Source: Cnuella takakiae (lineage in GTDB: Bacteria > Bacteroidota > Bacteroidia > Chitinophagales > Chitinophagaceae). Taken from it: a stretch of 64,000 bases of DNA. The notes beneath the pieces were generated by a model. That model had not been told where the DNA came from. It was given only the letters and a program-made list of their open reading frames with translations, and searched no databases. Below, in pieces: positions 43,570-52,095 of the stretch (positions within the stretch are counted from its first letter, which is position 1; each line of letters starts with the position of its first letter). The DNA lies in the NCBI RefSeq assembly GCF_001953305.1, contig NZ_MTFE01000010.1, positions 4,502,707 to 4,566,706 of the forward strand, in the 5' to 3' direction. The translations under genes and the position numbers were made by a program.

Positions 43570-44535
43570 ATGAACACCGATACCAAGCCCACAATCGTTG
43601 TTGCCGATGGTTATACGCTCAATCCCAGCGACCTGGACTGGGCGCCCTTGGAAGCACTGGGAACATTGACGGTTTACGACCGCACGCCTTCCGGCAAAGT
43701 TGTGGAGCGCTGCAAGGACGCGCAGTTGATCCTGACCAATAAGGTTGTATTGGATACAATCATTTTGGAGCAGCTACCCCAACTTAAATACATTGGCGTG
43801 TTGGCAACAGGCTACAACGTGATTGATACGGCAGCGGCCAAAGCCTTGGGCATAACTGTGTGCAATGTGCCGGGCTATGGTACCGCATCGGTGGCACAAC
43901 ATACCATTGCACTCCTGCTGGAGCTGACCAATGCCGTTGGAAAACACCACGCTTCGGTACAGGCAGGTAAATGGCAAACTTCGGCCGACTGGTGCTATAC
44001 CCAACAACCCATTATGGAACTGGCCGGAAAGACCATGGGTATTGTGGGTATGGGCAGTATTGGGAAACAGGTAGCCCAAATTGCAGCAGCGCTGGGCATG
44101 CAGGTTATTTATTATAACCCTTCGGAGAAAAAAAACGCAGCGGGTACACAAACGAGTTTGGCTGAATTGTTCCGGCACAGCGATGTGGTGTCGCTGCATT
44201 GCCCGCTCACGCCATCCAATACCGGCTTTGTAAACAAAGTCCTGCTGCAACAAATGAAGCCTACTGCCTTCCTGCTCAATACCGCCAGGGGACAATTGAT
44301 CAACGAAGCAGACCTTGCCGCTGCACTGAAAGCAGGTGTGCTAGCCGGTGCTGCCCTCGATGTTTTATCGGCTGAGCCGCCACGCGATGGCAATCCACTG
44401 CTGGATGCGCCCAACTGCATCATTACACCGCACAACGCATGGGTAAGCCGGGAAGCAAGATCAAGAGTTATGGAGATTACGACAGCCAACGTCCAGGCGT
44501 TTTTGGAAGGCAAGCCGCAGAACAGGGTAGCCTAA
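43570..44535 (+). CDS. D-2-hydroxyacid dehydrogenase, glycerate/hydroxypyruvate reductase-like
   Basis: A 321-residue dehydrogenase. The N-terminal substrate domain ends in YIGVLATGYNVIDTAAAKALG. The NAD-binding motif is in GKTMGIVGMGSIGKQVAQIA. The catalytic Arg is in LLNTARGQLINEADL, the Glu in LSAEPPRDGNPLL, and the His in CIITPHNAWVSREAR. It is closest in pattern to glycerate dehydrogenases (HprA type), which reduce hydroxypyruvate to D-glycerate. The convergent neighbour is a glycerate kinase, supporting this. TATCTTTC four bases before the ATG resembles a -7 box with the last base changed, so the message could be nearly leaderless. Confidence 0.9.
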   Translation: MNTDTKPTIVVADGYTLNPSDLDWAPLEALGTLTVYDRTPSGKVVERCKDAQLILTNKVVLDTIILEQLPQLKYIGVLATGYNVIDTAAAKALGITVCNVPGYGTASVAQHTIALLLELTNAVGKHHASVQAGKWQTSADWCYTQQPIMELAGKTMGIVGMGSIGKQVAQIAAALGMQVIYYNPSEKKNAAGTQTSLAELFRHSDVVSLHCPLTPSNTGFVNKVLLQQMKPTAFLLNTARGQLINEADLAAALKAGVLAGAALDVLSAEPPRDGNPLLDAPNCIITPHNAWVSREARSRVMEITTANVQAFLEGKPQNRVA

Positions 44536-44554
44536 GCGAAGCTGCAATTGTTGT

Positions 44555-44618
44555 AAACCGTTTAAACGGTTTATTGGAAAATAACCAACTGTTGCAAACC
44601 CACGGTTGAAACCGTGGG
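44555..44618. terminator. Two hairpins between convergent genes
   Basis: AAACCGTTTAAACGGTTT (44555-44572) is a perfect 18-base palindrome. CCCACGGTT/AACCGTGGG (44599-44607 and 44610-44618) is a second tight hairpin. Neither has a long T-run, but they separate two convergent genes. The second resembles a phrase that is common between genes in Bacteroidota genomes. Confidence 0.5.
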
Positions 44619-44638
44619 CTGGTAAGAAAAGATGAGCA

Positions 44639-45790
44639 TTAATCTTTGGCTGATGATGGTGCTTGTGTAACCTGCAACATTGCACCAACTGCAAATGCAG
44701 TTTGCAGGATCAACACTGGCGCCTGCTCCATGGCTTGCTCCAATTGCATGGGTGCATTAAGGATTGAAAAAGCGGCAGCAATACCCTGTTGCCTGTATTG
44801 CTCAGGCAAAACATCAATAGATCCACAAATAGCGACCAGTGGCTTATGAGATTGCATACAGGCCTGTGCTACCGTACCCACCAACTTGCCCTGCCAGCTT
44901 TGTTCGTCCAGTCTTCCTTCGCCGGTTATGACGAGATCGGCTGCAGCAAGCTTTTCGGCAAAACGGCTCTCTGCCAGTACCAGCGAAGCTCCTGACCGAA
45001 TACTTGCATTCAGAAAAGCATAACAAGCCGCGCCTAATCCACCTGCAGCACCACCGCCTGCTAATTGCAGGATATCCATTCCTGTTGATTGCTGTACCAG
45101 GCTGGCATAATGCAGCATACCGCTTTCCAGCATATCAAGGGTAGCAGCATCGGCACCTTTCTGCGGCCCGTAAGTATAAGTGGCACCATTAGGACCAGTG
45201 AGGGTATTGGTAACATCACAGGCCACCTCAAATTGTATATGGCTTAGCTCTTTCACCAAACTGTTGTCAATGCGGTGCAACTTTCCAAGATTTGCACCCA
45301 TGGGTTCCAGTTCCGCACCCTTAACATCCAGAAAGCGATAACCTAAGGCAGCGGCCATCCCCATACCGCCATCATTGGTTGCGCTGCCGCCGATGCCAAT
45401 AATAATATGACAGGCGCCTTGCTCAATAGCTGCAGTAATCAGTTGTCCCGTGCCATAAGTAGTGGTGCGGGCAGCGTTGTATTCGGAGGGATGCAGGCGG
45501 TGCAATCCGGAGGCCTGCGCCATTTCTACAATGGCACGCTGTGCACCGGCATCATACAAATAATTTGCATTTACTTTCCTGCCTAAAGGATCGGCAACGG
45601 GCACCATTATCCGCTGGTAAGATCCATAATGCGCCAGTACATCTGTTAGTCCATCGCCGCCATCTGCCAATGGTAAAAGAGTCGTTTGCACCCCGGGTAA
45701 AGCTGCCTGCAACCCGCTTTTAATAGCCATGCAAACACCCATGCTATCCAGGCTGCCTTTGAATTTATCCGTTGCAATAAGAATGTGCAT
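44639..45790 (-). CDS. glxK: Glycerate kinase
   Basis: A 383-residue glycerate kinase of the GarK/GlxK type. It begins MHILIATDKFKGSLDSM, followed by LLPLADGGDGLTDVL. The central GIGGSATNDGGMGMAAALGYRFLD is the family signature, with QKGADAATLDMLE and LVITGEGRLDEQSWQGK further on. It phosphorylates D-glycerate, giving 2-phosphoglycerate in this family. It faces the hydroxyacid dehydrogenase gene, and the two would feed hydroxypyruvate or glyoxylate carbon into glycolysis. About 24 bases upstream, TAATCTTG resembles a -7 box. Confidence 0.95.
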   Translation of the reverse strand: MHILIATDKFKGSLDSMGVCMAIKSGLQAALPGVQTTLLPLADGGDGLTDVLAHYGSYQRIMVPVADPLGRKVNANYLYDAGAQRAIVEMAQASGLHRLHPSEYNAARTTTYGTGQLITAAIEQGACHIIIGIGGSATNDGGMGMAAALGYRFLDVKGAELEPMGANLGKLHRIDNSLVKELSHIQFEVACDVTNTLTGPNGATYTYGPQKGADAATLDMLESGMLHYASLVQQSTGMDILQLAGGGAAGGLGAACYAFLNASIRSGASLVLAESRFAEKLAAADLVITGEGRLDEQSWQGKLVGTVAQACMQSHKPLVAICGSIDVLPEQYRQQGIAAAFSILNAPMQLEQAMEQAPVLILQTAFAVGAMLQVTQAPSSAKD

Positions 45791-45914
45791 GAAGCGCGTT
45801 GGTTTGGTACAAGATTACGGAAGCCAGGTGCAAATTGAAGCAGGCTTGAGAACAATGCGAAATAAAGGTTCCCGAAAATGAATCCTTGCAATATTTTACG
45901 GTATTCTGAGGTGT

Positions 45915-46002
45915 GTCATGCCGAACTTGTTTCGGCATATCTTGCAATCTTCGGAGTATTGTTGTATTGAAGGAGATGCTGAAACAAGTTCAGCATGACA
46001 GA
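45915..46002. repeat. Pair of REP-like hairpins with compensatory change
   Basis: Copy one (45918-45938) has arms ATGCCGAA and TTCGGCAT. Copy two (45976-45996) has ATGCTGAA and TTCAGCAT. The C-G pair of the first is replaced by a T-A pair on both sides of the second, so pairing has been kept. Confidence 0.85.
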
Positions 46003-46078
46003 CGTTGGATTGATAAATAACCTGTAACCTTTCGGGCTCGCCAACTTCCAATCAATCAAAACAAAATCACCCATTTCC

Positions 46079-47365
46079 TCAATACATCGCCTGGTATATC
46101 AGCGACCTAAGCTTTTTGTTCAACTCGTTGTAATGCGCATAAGGCTGCACATTGGTAAAGGTTTGGATCACCAGTTTATGCTCCGGGTCTACCAGGTAGT
46201 CGCTGCAGTAAGCGCCGCCCCAACTAAAAGATCCCACAGGTGCAGGCTCGAGGTAGCGGGTACCCGCAGTCACCAGTTCAAAGCCTAACCCAAACTTGTC
46301 CTCCCGGTCCCATACCCAGGACGCACCAATCTGGTTGCTGGTCATCAGGGTAAGGGTTTGCGGCGAAAGAATGCGTTTATTGTTGAAACTGCCTCCGTTG
46401 AGTAACATCTGGCAAAAGCGGCCATAGTCGGATGCCGTACTCACCATACCGGCACCTGCGGTGAAATAGGTGCGGGCACCGGCTACAGGATACATCCGGA
46501 AAGTATCGTTATCATGAACTTTCAATGCGGCGGTTTCAGATGGCTTGCTGTACAACTCCACCAGCCTGTTCTTCTTGCTATCAGGCAGGTAGAAATAAGT
46601 ATCCTGCATACCCAATGGCTCGGTCACCCTTTTGCGAATGGCCACATCCAGCGGGTCGCCACTCAGCACCTCCACCAGCCGGCCTACCACTTCCGTATTC
46701 AAACCATAGTAAAAACCGGAGCCCGGCTCATGGAGCAGCGGCCGGGTAGCCAGGCGGTCTACCACATCGGCAAGCCGCACTGGCGCCATCGAGTTAAGCG
46801 TGGGCACCTTAAACTCGGGCCTTTGCTCCAGCGGGTGTTCGTAGGTGATGCCTGAAGTATGCGACAGCAATTGCCGGATGGTGATGGGCCTGTGCAGGGG
46901 TGCTGTTTCAAATGTGCCACCTACAGGGTTGAGTGTGTCGTAGCGTACCAGCAACTTTGCATTGGCAAAAGCCGGGATATACTTACTCACGGGGTCGTCG
47001 AGCAGGAAGCGGCCTTCTTCAAAAAGGGTCATCAGGGCTACCGTGGCAATGGCCTTGGTTTGCGAAGCAATACGGAAGACATCGCCTGTTGTTGCCTTTC
47101 TCTGCTGCGCAATATTGCTGTATCCAAAAGCCTTGTGGTAAACTACCCTGCCGTTGCGCGCAACAAAAACCACAACATTGGGTGCCTTGCCTGCGGCAAC
47201 AAAATTTTCTATCCAATGATCGATCCGCTTCAACCTTTCGGCCGAAAACCCTGTTTCCGCAAGATTATTTGCCGCAGCAAATTGTTGTGGTCCTTTTAAG
47301 TTTTGGGAAAATAAAAGAGTTGGAAAAAAGAAAACGAACAACAATAAAGCAAACAATTGTTTCAT
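46079..47365 (-). CDS. Serine hydrolase of the beta-lactamase class C/esterase family
   Basis: A 428-residue exported protein. The signal peptide is MKQLFALLLFVFFFPTLLFSQ. The nucleophile and general base are in the S-x-x-K motif ASQTKAIATV, preceded by TTGDVFRI. The second motif Y-x-N lies in FYYGLNTEVVG. HTSGITYEH follows ITIRQLLS, as in esterase-type beta-lactamase-fold proteins. The third motif region is FSWGGAYCSDYLVDPE. Such proteins act as esterases, D-aminopeptidases or transpeptidase-like enzymes in the periplasm; a true beta-lactamase is less likely. The start at 47365 gives a clean signal peptide. Confidence 0.88.
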   Translation of the reverse strand: MKQLFALLLFVFFFPTLLFSQNLKGPQQFAAANNLAETGFSAERLKRIDHWIENFVAAGKAPNVVVFVARNGRVVYHKAFGYSNIAQQRKATTGDVFRIASQTKAIATVALMTLFEEGRFLLDDPVSKYIPAFANAKLLVRYDTLNPVGGTFETAPLHRPITIRQLLSHTSGITYEHPLEQRPEFKVPTLNSMAPVRLADVVDRLATRPLLHEPGSGFYYGLNTEVVGRLVEVLSGDPLDVAIRKRVTEPLGMQDTYFYLPDSKKNRLVELYSKPSETAALKVHDNDTFRMYPVAGARTYFTAGAGMVSTASDYGRFCQMLLNGGSFNNKRILSPQTLTLMTSNQIGASWVWDREDKFGLGFELVTAGTRYLEPAPVGSFSWGGAYCSDYLVDPEHKLVIQTFTNVQPYAHYNELNKKLRSLIYQAMY

Positions 47366-47493
47366 ATAGGAGTAGTAAAAATGAAAACAGGTGACCACAA
47401 GATTAAGGCAATTCTGAATAGTTATAACGGCATTCACCAACCTACACGGCTTTTCTAATTCTTCCACAATACGATGCTACGGAACAGGATCAA

Positions 47494-47640
47494 TCACCAA
47501 CTGAAAAGCCACTGCAGATCCCTCAGGAACTTATAAGCATCCTGACGGGATACAGCATTTGCCAATTGGCCAATCTTGCCATTTTGAATCACCAATGTAC
47601 CCGGCATCCGACTCTGTTTCACGATTTCAATAAATGATAG
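47494..47640 (-). pseudogene. Possible C-terminal fragment of a thioredoxin-like protein
   Basis: A stop-free stretch of 48 codons reads EIVKQSRMPGTLVIQNGKIG followed by QLANAVSRQDAYKFLRDLQW. The PGTLVIQNGKI part resembles the cis-Pro strand of thioredoxin-fold proteins. It is preceded by a stop and has no start. It may be a relic, and the match is short. The remaining intergenic sequence from 47641 to 47824 shows nothing recognisable. Confidence 0.3.
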
Positions 47641-47824
47641 CTAAAAGGTAAATATTAAGTCCGATTCAATTGCAACAAACAGGAAGTTCATGTGCCCGGG
47701 GTAGCATGCCAACAACAGGAACCTACAGTTTCAACCATAGTTTTTGAAAAAGCAAAGTGTCCGCAATCCCACTCAACGGTTTCGTTTTAACAGCGATGAG
47801 AAGCATTACACCCGCTTCCCCGAT

Positions 47825-47852
47825 AAAAAAGCCCACTGTAAAAACAGCGGGC
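47825..47852 (-). terminator. Intrinsic terminator of the ECF sigma gene
   Basis: On the minus strand GCCCGCTGT-TTTT-ACAGTGGGC (47831-47852, one G-T pair) is followed by six T. It lies 38 bases after the sigma-factor stop. Confidence 0.85.
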
Positions 47853-47889
47853 GCAAATGATCGCTTGCCATAAAAATTTTTTGCGGGTT

Positions 47890-48447
47890 TTATTGCAGCA
47901 GGTAACCGTTACGCAGGTGCTTCAGCCCATAACGCATCCGCCCCAGGGAAGTATTGATACTGGTACCCATCTTTGCTGCAATCTCCTTGTAACTGATTTC
48001 TTCATAATGGCGGTAATACACCACCTGCCGCAAAGTATCGGGCAATTGAGTTACCAGCTTACGCACCTGCTGGTGGGTTTGCCGGGCTATAAGCAGGTCT
48101 TCGGGTGAAGGCGCATGAACTTGGTGGACCTCAGGTAACACTTCAGGATGTATACAGGGCAGGCTGGGCTTGCGCAGATAATCCAAACAGATATTACGCC
48201 CTACCCTTTTCAGCCAAACCACAAATTTACCTTCCTCACTATAGCGGCCTGCACGGATGGCCGTGTACATGCGGATGGAAATCTCCTGCACCAGGTCTTC
48301 GGCCAGCATGAAATCTTTTACATAACGGCATGCAATGCGGTTCAACAGGGGTTGATGCCTGCGCAACAGCAGCGTAAAAGAACGCTCACATCCCAGGCGC
48401 ACCTGCAGCACCAGTTCTTCATCGGAAAGTTGTGTAGTAGCAACCAT
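47890..48447 (-). CDS. ECF-type RNA polymerase sigma factor
   Basis: A 185-residue sigma-70 family protein. Region 2 includes GCERSFTLLLRRHQPLLNRIAC, LAEDLVQEISIRMY and KFVVWLKRVGRNICLDYLRK. Region 4 has LPDTLRQVVYYRHYEEISYKEIAAKMGTS as a helix-turn-helix. The length is normal for an ECF sigma. No anti-sigma gene follows: a terminator comes 38 bases after the stop. Upstream lies a truncated surface-protein gene. Regulated genes cannot be named. Confidence 0.93.
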   Translation of the reverse strand: MVATTQLSDEELVLQVRLGCERSFTLLLRRHQPLLNRIACRYVKDFMLAEDLVQEISIRMYTAIRAGRYSEEGKFVVWLKRVGRNICLDYLRKPSLPCIHPEVLPEVHQVHAPSPEDLLIARQTHQQVRKLVTQLPDTLRQVVYYRHYEEISYKEIAAKMGTSINTSLGRMRYGLKHLRNGYLLQ

Positions 48448-48472
48448 AGTTCGTCACGCGTTTTATGCTTTG

Positions 48473-48850
48473 TCAAAATCTTGTAACCCAATTCCTATAA
48501 TAAGCAACCTGGTAACAAACCGCGGGCGGGTTGGTGATACAGGGATTGGGGTTGGTAAGGCTGATGGTTTCCGTTTTGGTGCGTGCAACGGTATGGTTAG
48601 ATACCCGGCTGTTGTCGCTTTTGTTGAAAATGGCTACCACAACCGAATTGTTGAAAGCCTTGTCGGCATTACATAACCTGTACAACTTCAGGGTAACGGC
48701 ATACTGGTAACTACCATTGGTAATACCACCAAAACTGTAGGACAGTTCACCACCGGCAATATGACCTGCAAAGGCAGGCACTAAGCCGCAACATAAAAAC
48801 AACAAAATCAAAAAACGTTTGCAAGAAAAAGAGCACGGTTGCACCCACAT
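48473..48850 (-). pseudogene. N-terminal fragment of a secreted gliding/PKD-type surface protein
   Basis: 125 codons with a signal peptide (FLILLFLCCGLVPAFAG). The start of a domain known from large Bacteroidota surface proteins follows: HIAGGELSYSFGGITNGSYQ, VTLKLYRLCNADKAFNNSVVV, then CITNPPAVCYQVAYY. Proteins with this beginning are normally many hundreds of residues long and end in a type IX secretion domain. Here the frame ends with RNWVTRF just after CYQVAYY, about 25 bases before the sigma-factor start. A deletion probably removed the rest. Confidence 0.7.
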
Positions 48851-48899
48851 AAAGGCGGATATTCAAAAGGAAAACGAAAAAAGTATGAATAGAAACAGG

Positions 48900-48942
48900 A
48901 CTATAGACCATGGACCATGGACCATGGACCATGGTCTATAGT
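48900..48942. repeat. ACCATGG tandem repeat with palindromic arms
   Basis: Four tandem copies of ACCATGG (7-base unit) are enclosed by ACTATAG and CTATAGT, so the outer 14 bases on each side are perfect reverse complements. It is a compact member of the phrase-repeat family seen at 30645 and 42482. Confidence 0.8.
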
Positions 48943-49025
48943 CTATGGCCTTTCCCCGCACATAAACCCGGCACCCCGTCGACAACCGCCACCGGTATGC
49001 ATTGGATTTACACGAGCGCCCACCA

Positions 49026-49946
49026 TCAGTGAATGGTCTTGAGGGCTACGAAACTTCCGCCGCTGTCGAAGCTTAGCCCATAGCGGGTATTGTTGGCATC
49101 AATTACCACTACATAACTTTTAAGTATGCCGTTGACCCTGATGCTGAAAGCCTTGTTGAATACATACCCCGGGTAAGTAGCACTGAGATAACTGGTAATC
49201 AAAGCTGGCAAGGCGGCAGCATCAACGCTGGTCACCTGGCCTTTTTCCCTGTTCAGGGTGATGCGGTTCACATACACACCGGCACCGGTGTAGGCAGTTG
49301 CATAAAGCCCATTATTGCGCGACAACAGCACATAACCGCTATCGGCAGAACGGAAGGCTTTCACCAGGGTGTCGGTATTGTAAGCACTGGTAAAGGAGCT
49401 GAGGATAGTGGCAGGCAGTGCACTGATGGCAACGCTATCCTTACCCAGGCCGTTGCGGTGTTGAAAGCGGCCACCATTGTGCCAGCCCCTGCCGGGAACA
49501 TCCCCCTTCTCCCTTTGCTCCAGCACCTGCACAAAGTTGCCGGTAGCGTCAAATTTGAGGGCTACTGGTTTGCCGTTGTAATAAACCACTGCAATAAATG
49601 ATTGCAATACATTGCTGCTGTCGTACACAGCCAGGGCTTTGTACAGGGTATAACCCGCATAGTTGGTGGTAAGATAGGTTTCTACGGAAGCAGGCATAGC
49701 CGACAGGCTGGTAGCAGCCATATTGGTGTTGCGGCCGCAGCCATGCAGGATGTACACCGAGTCGGTAGTGCTGCCCGAAGTACCCGAAATACCAGCTGCG
49801 GAAGAAGTGGCGGCAACGGCAATGGTGCTGGCCGAAACGGAAAGTTCATCAACCGATGAGGATACTTCTTCCTTTTGGCAGGCAGTGAAAATAAGCGCCA
49901 GCGCACCAAAAAGCGTAGCCACCAGTTTGTTGGATTGGATGTTCAT
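49026..49946 (-). CDS. Lipoprotein with three PepSY-like repeats
   Basis: A 306-residue lipoprotein, lipobox IFTAC (Cys23), with a Ser/Thr/Ala-rich linker to about residue 65. Three repeats of about 70 residues follow: SAMPASVETYLTTNYAGYTL, SALPATILSSFTSAYNTDTL and AALPALITSYLSATYPGYVF, each followed by beta strands. The pattern (L-P-x-x-I-x-S-Y-L-x-x-x-Y) belongs to PepSY-like/BLIP-like (DUF2874) domains common in Bacteroidota. The function is unknown; they may bind proteins or ions in the periplasm. It lies next to a LytTR/LytS pair and could be its target. Confidence 0.75.
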   Translation of the reverse strand: MNIQSNKLVATLFGALALIFTACQKEEVSSSVDELSVSASTIAVAATSSAAGISGTSGSTTDSVYILHGCGRNTNMAATSLSAMPASVETYLTTNYAGYTLYKALAVYDSSNVLQSFIAVVYYNGKPVALKFDATGNFVQVLEQREKGDVPGRGWHNGGRFQHRNGLGKDSVAISALPATILSSFTSAYNTDTLVKAFRSADSGYVLLSRNNGLYATAYTGAGVYVNRITLNREKGQVTSVDAAALPALITSYLSATYPGYVFNKAFSIRVNGILKSYVVVIDANNTRYGLSFDSGGSFVALKTIH

Positions 49947-50139
49947 CTGATACAAGTTTTTTGAATGATTGAATTGCTTAAGGATTAGATTACCTGCAGC
50001 TGCCGCTCAGTAAAAAGAGCAGCGCTATGGGTTGTTGGGTGTGCACACAACCACTAGAAGCTTGTGGAAAAAGAAAGTTTAAAGCAGGCAGGCTATGTGT
50101 CGGCAGAAAGAAGGAATGTATCGGTGAACAGTGAGGAAG

Positions 50140-50170
50140 GGGAAGCGGGTTGCAGGTTGCAAGGCAGGAA
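50140..50170. repeat. GGTTGCAGGTTGCAAGG phrase repeat
   Basis: A short phrase of the GCTGCAAG family lies in the 258-base gap between the PepSY-like and LytTR genes. Related phrases occur at 32414, 54491, 58025 and 63853. Nothing else was recognised in the gap. Confidence 0.4.
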
Positions 50171-50204
50171 AAGTATTGCTCTAGTTTTGCTTAACCCAAC
50201 AAAA

Positions 50205-50909
50205 TCACTTTACCTGCAAATGCTTGATGGCAGGAAAATAGGAATCGCTAACTGGCACCTGATCTTTGGTTAGCTGTACTTTTTTATTGACTACCGACTT
50301 GACTTTATCAAGCGAAACCACGTAGCTGCGGTGCACCCTGATAAAGCGCTGCGAAGGCAACTTTTCCAGCATGGATTTCAGCGCCAGCAAGGTCATCACA
50401 GGGCGCCCGGTGGCGAAATGAATCTTTACATAATCCTCCACACTTTCGAGGTATTCAATATCCGCCAGTTTGATCTTCACCAACTGGTAAGAGGAGCGCA
50501 CAAAAATCACATCGGGCTCGGGAGTTGGCTGCCCTGTACGGAAAGAATGATACTCGATTGCTTTATGAACCGCTTTACCAAAACGTTCGCGGTCAACGGG
50601 CTTGAGCAGGTAATCGATGGCATCCAGCTCAAAGCCGTCATAAGCGAACTCTTTGTGTGCCGTAATGAAAATAACCATCGGCTTGTGGGCTAAACCACGC
50701 ACCAGCTCAAGGCCGGTAATATCAGGCATATTGATGTCAATAAACAGCAGGTCCACCGGGTGCTGCGACAGCCATTGCCGGGCGGCAAGCGCATCATCAA
50801 ATACAGCCTTTAACTCCAGATCGGGGAACTGTGCCACATAGGTTTTCACCAGTTGCAGGGAAAGAGGTTCGTCGTCGATGGCAATACAGGAAAGGGGCAT
50901 AATCTTCAT
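50205..50909 (-). CDS. LytTR family response regulator
   Basis: A 234-residue regulator. The receiver domain has the acidic pocket IDDEP (D12-D13), phosphate acceptor Asp58 in LLFIDINMPD, the Thr in VIFITAHKEF and the Lys in DYLLKPVDRE. The C-terminal LytTR DNA-binding domain includes IFVRSSYQLVKI, IEYLESVEDYVKIHF and FIRVHRSYVVSLDKV. It is the natural partner of the LytS-type kinase encoded just upstream on the same strand (115 bases). The direct target is not visible; the adjacent PepSY-like lipoprotein is one candidate. Confidence 0.95.
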   Translation of the reverse strand: MKIMPLSCIAIDDEPLSLQLVKTYVAQFPDLELKAVFDDALAARQWLSQHPVDLLFIDINMPDITGLELVRGLAHKPMVIFITAHKEFAYDGFELDAIDYLLKPVDRERFGKAVHKAIEYHSFRTGQPTPEPDVIFVRSSYQLVKIKLADIEYLESVEDYVKIHFATGRPVMTLLALKSMLEKLPSQRFIRVHRSYVVSLDKVKSVVNKKVQLTKDQVPVSDSYFPAIKHLQVK

Positions 50910-51024
50910 TTAAAAACAGTACTGAAAATGCAAACAGCATTTATTCAATTCACCCAAATGCAGGATCAAAGTTCAACTAAAAACGGAGGCTCGGCTTATC
51001 GTGTTGCGTAACAAGCTACAATAC

Positions 51025-52095
51025 CTAAATATCCAACTGCAGCTTTACCCGGAAATATCCGTCCGCATCACTGATATCCAGCCGGTGTTTGCCGGGGTAA
51101 GCATAAGCCAGCCGTTTGGTCACATTGTCAAGCCCAATACCGGTGCTTTCACCCGGACGGGGTTTGCGCATGATCTTGTTTTCACAATAAAAACGCACAC
51201 CACCAGGTGTAGCCTCCAGGTCAATTTTTATGGGTGAGTGTTCGTGTGCACTCACGCCGTATTTAAACATGTTTTCAATAAAAGTGATAAATACCAGCGG
51301 AATCACCTGTTTGCCTTCAAGGTTGCCTTTTATGGAATAATCGATGGCCACTTTCGGACCAAATCGCAGCCGGTGCAAATCAATGAAATCGGTAAGGCAG
51401 GCAACAGCTTCCTGTAGCGGCACTTCATCCTGTGCTGCCATCTCCGTCAGGTAGCGCATGATCTGCGAAAGCTTCATAATGGAAACTGCAGTGTGCGCAC
51501 TACCGGTAACCGCCATCGAATAAATATTATTCAGGGTATTGAACAGGAAGTGCGGGTTGATCTGCGCTTTTACAAAGGAGAGTTCCGCGTTGGCTTTATC
51601 GGCCTCTGCCTGTATGGCCCGCTGCTCCATGATCCGCCATTGCTTTTGAATACGCAGGCCAAAGCCAAGCGCCCACAACATGGTAAACAGCGTGATGCTG
51701 ATGATATCGATCTTAGGGCGTTGGGGCGGCCCTCCACCCGGCGGCCGCATCATGCCCGGTGGAGGCTTGTGCAGGATCCCACCCCGGTGACCCACATGAT
51801 CGAGTATCAATACATCCAAAGGTTTGCTGATGAACACCAAAGCCAGCAACAACAGAAACACACCCAGGTAGGCCAACTGCCTGTCGCGCATGTACAGGTT
51901 GGGTAACAGCACAAGGGTATTGAGGTAGTAAATGGCAACACAACCAGCCAGGTACAACAAGGCAGTGGACGGCAATATGCGGAAGAGCCGCTCACCCTCG
52001 TGGCTGGTCAGGCTGATGAAACCGGCAAGCAAGCTTACCAGCAATAACCAGCCGCCTACATGAACCGCCACACGGATTAACTGGGATTGGCGCAT
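51025..52095 (-). CDS. LytS-type sensor histidine kinase
   Basis: A 356-residue membrane kinase. Hydrophobic helices lie at residues 8-28, 42-65, 75-100 and 130-148. The His_kinase domain has the phosphoacceptor in QINPHFLFNTLNN (His182). The ATP-binding region has VFITFIENMFKYGV and STGIGLDNVTKRL. Between the third and fourth helices lies a loop rich in Pro, Gly and Met (KPPPGMMRPPGGGPPQRP, residues 110-127), unusual and perhaps the sensing element. It is co-transcribed with the LytTR regulator. The start at 52095 is chosen because it precedes the first helix directly. Confidence 0.93.
   Translation of the reverse strand: MRQSQLIRVAVHVGGWLLLVSLLAGFISLTSHEGERLFRILPSTALLYLAGCVAIYYLNTLVLLPNLYMRDRQLAYLGVFLLLLALVFISKPLDVLILDHVGHRGGILHKPPPGMMRPPGGGPPQRPKIDIISITLFTMLWALGFGLRIQKQWRIMEQRAIQAEADKANAELSFVKAQINPHFLFNTLNNIYSMAVTGSAHTAVSIMKLSQIMRYLTEMAAQDEVPLQEAVACLTDFIDLHRLRFGPKVAIDYSIKGNLEGKQVIPLVFITFIENMFKYGVSAHEHSPIKIDLEATPGGVRFYCENKIMRKPRPGESTGIGLDNVTKRLAYAYPGKHRLDISDADGYFRVKLQLDI

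Noticed and set aside
46079..47365. True class C beta-lactamase
   Set aside because: The motifs fit the wider serine-hydrolase/esterase family and there is no ampR-like neighbour; resistance cannot be claimed.
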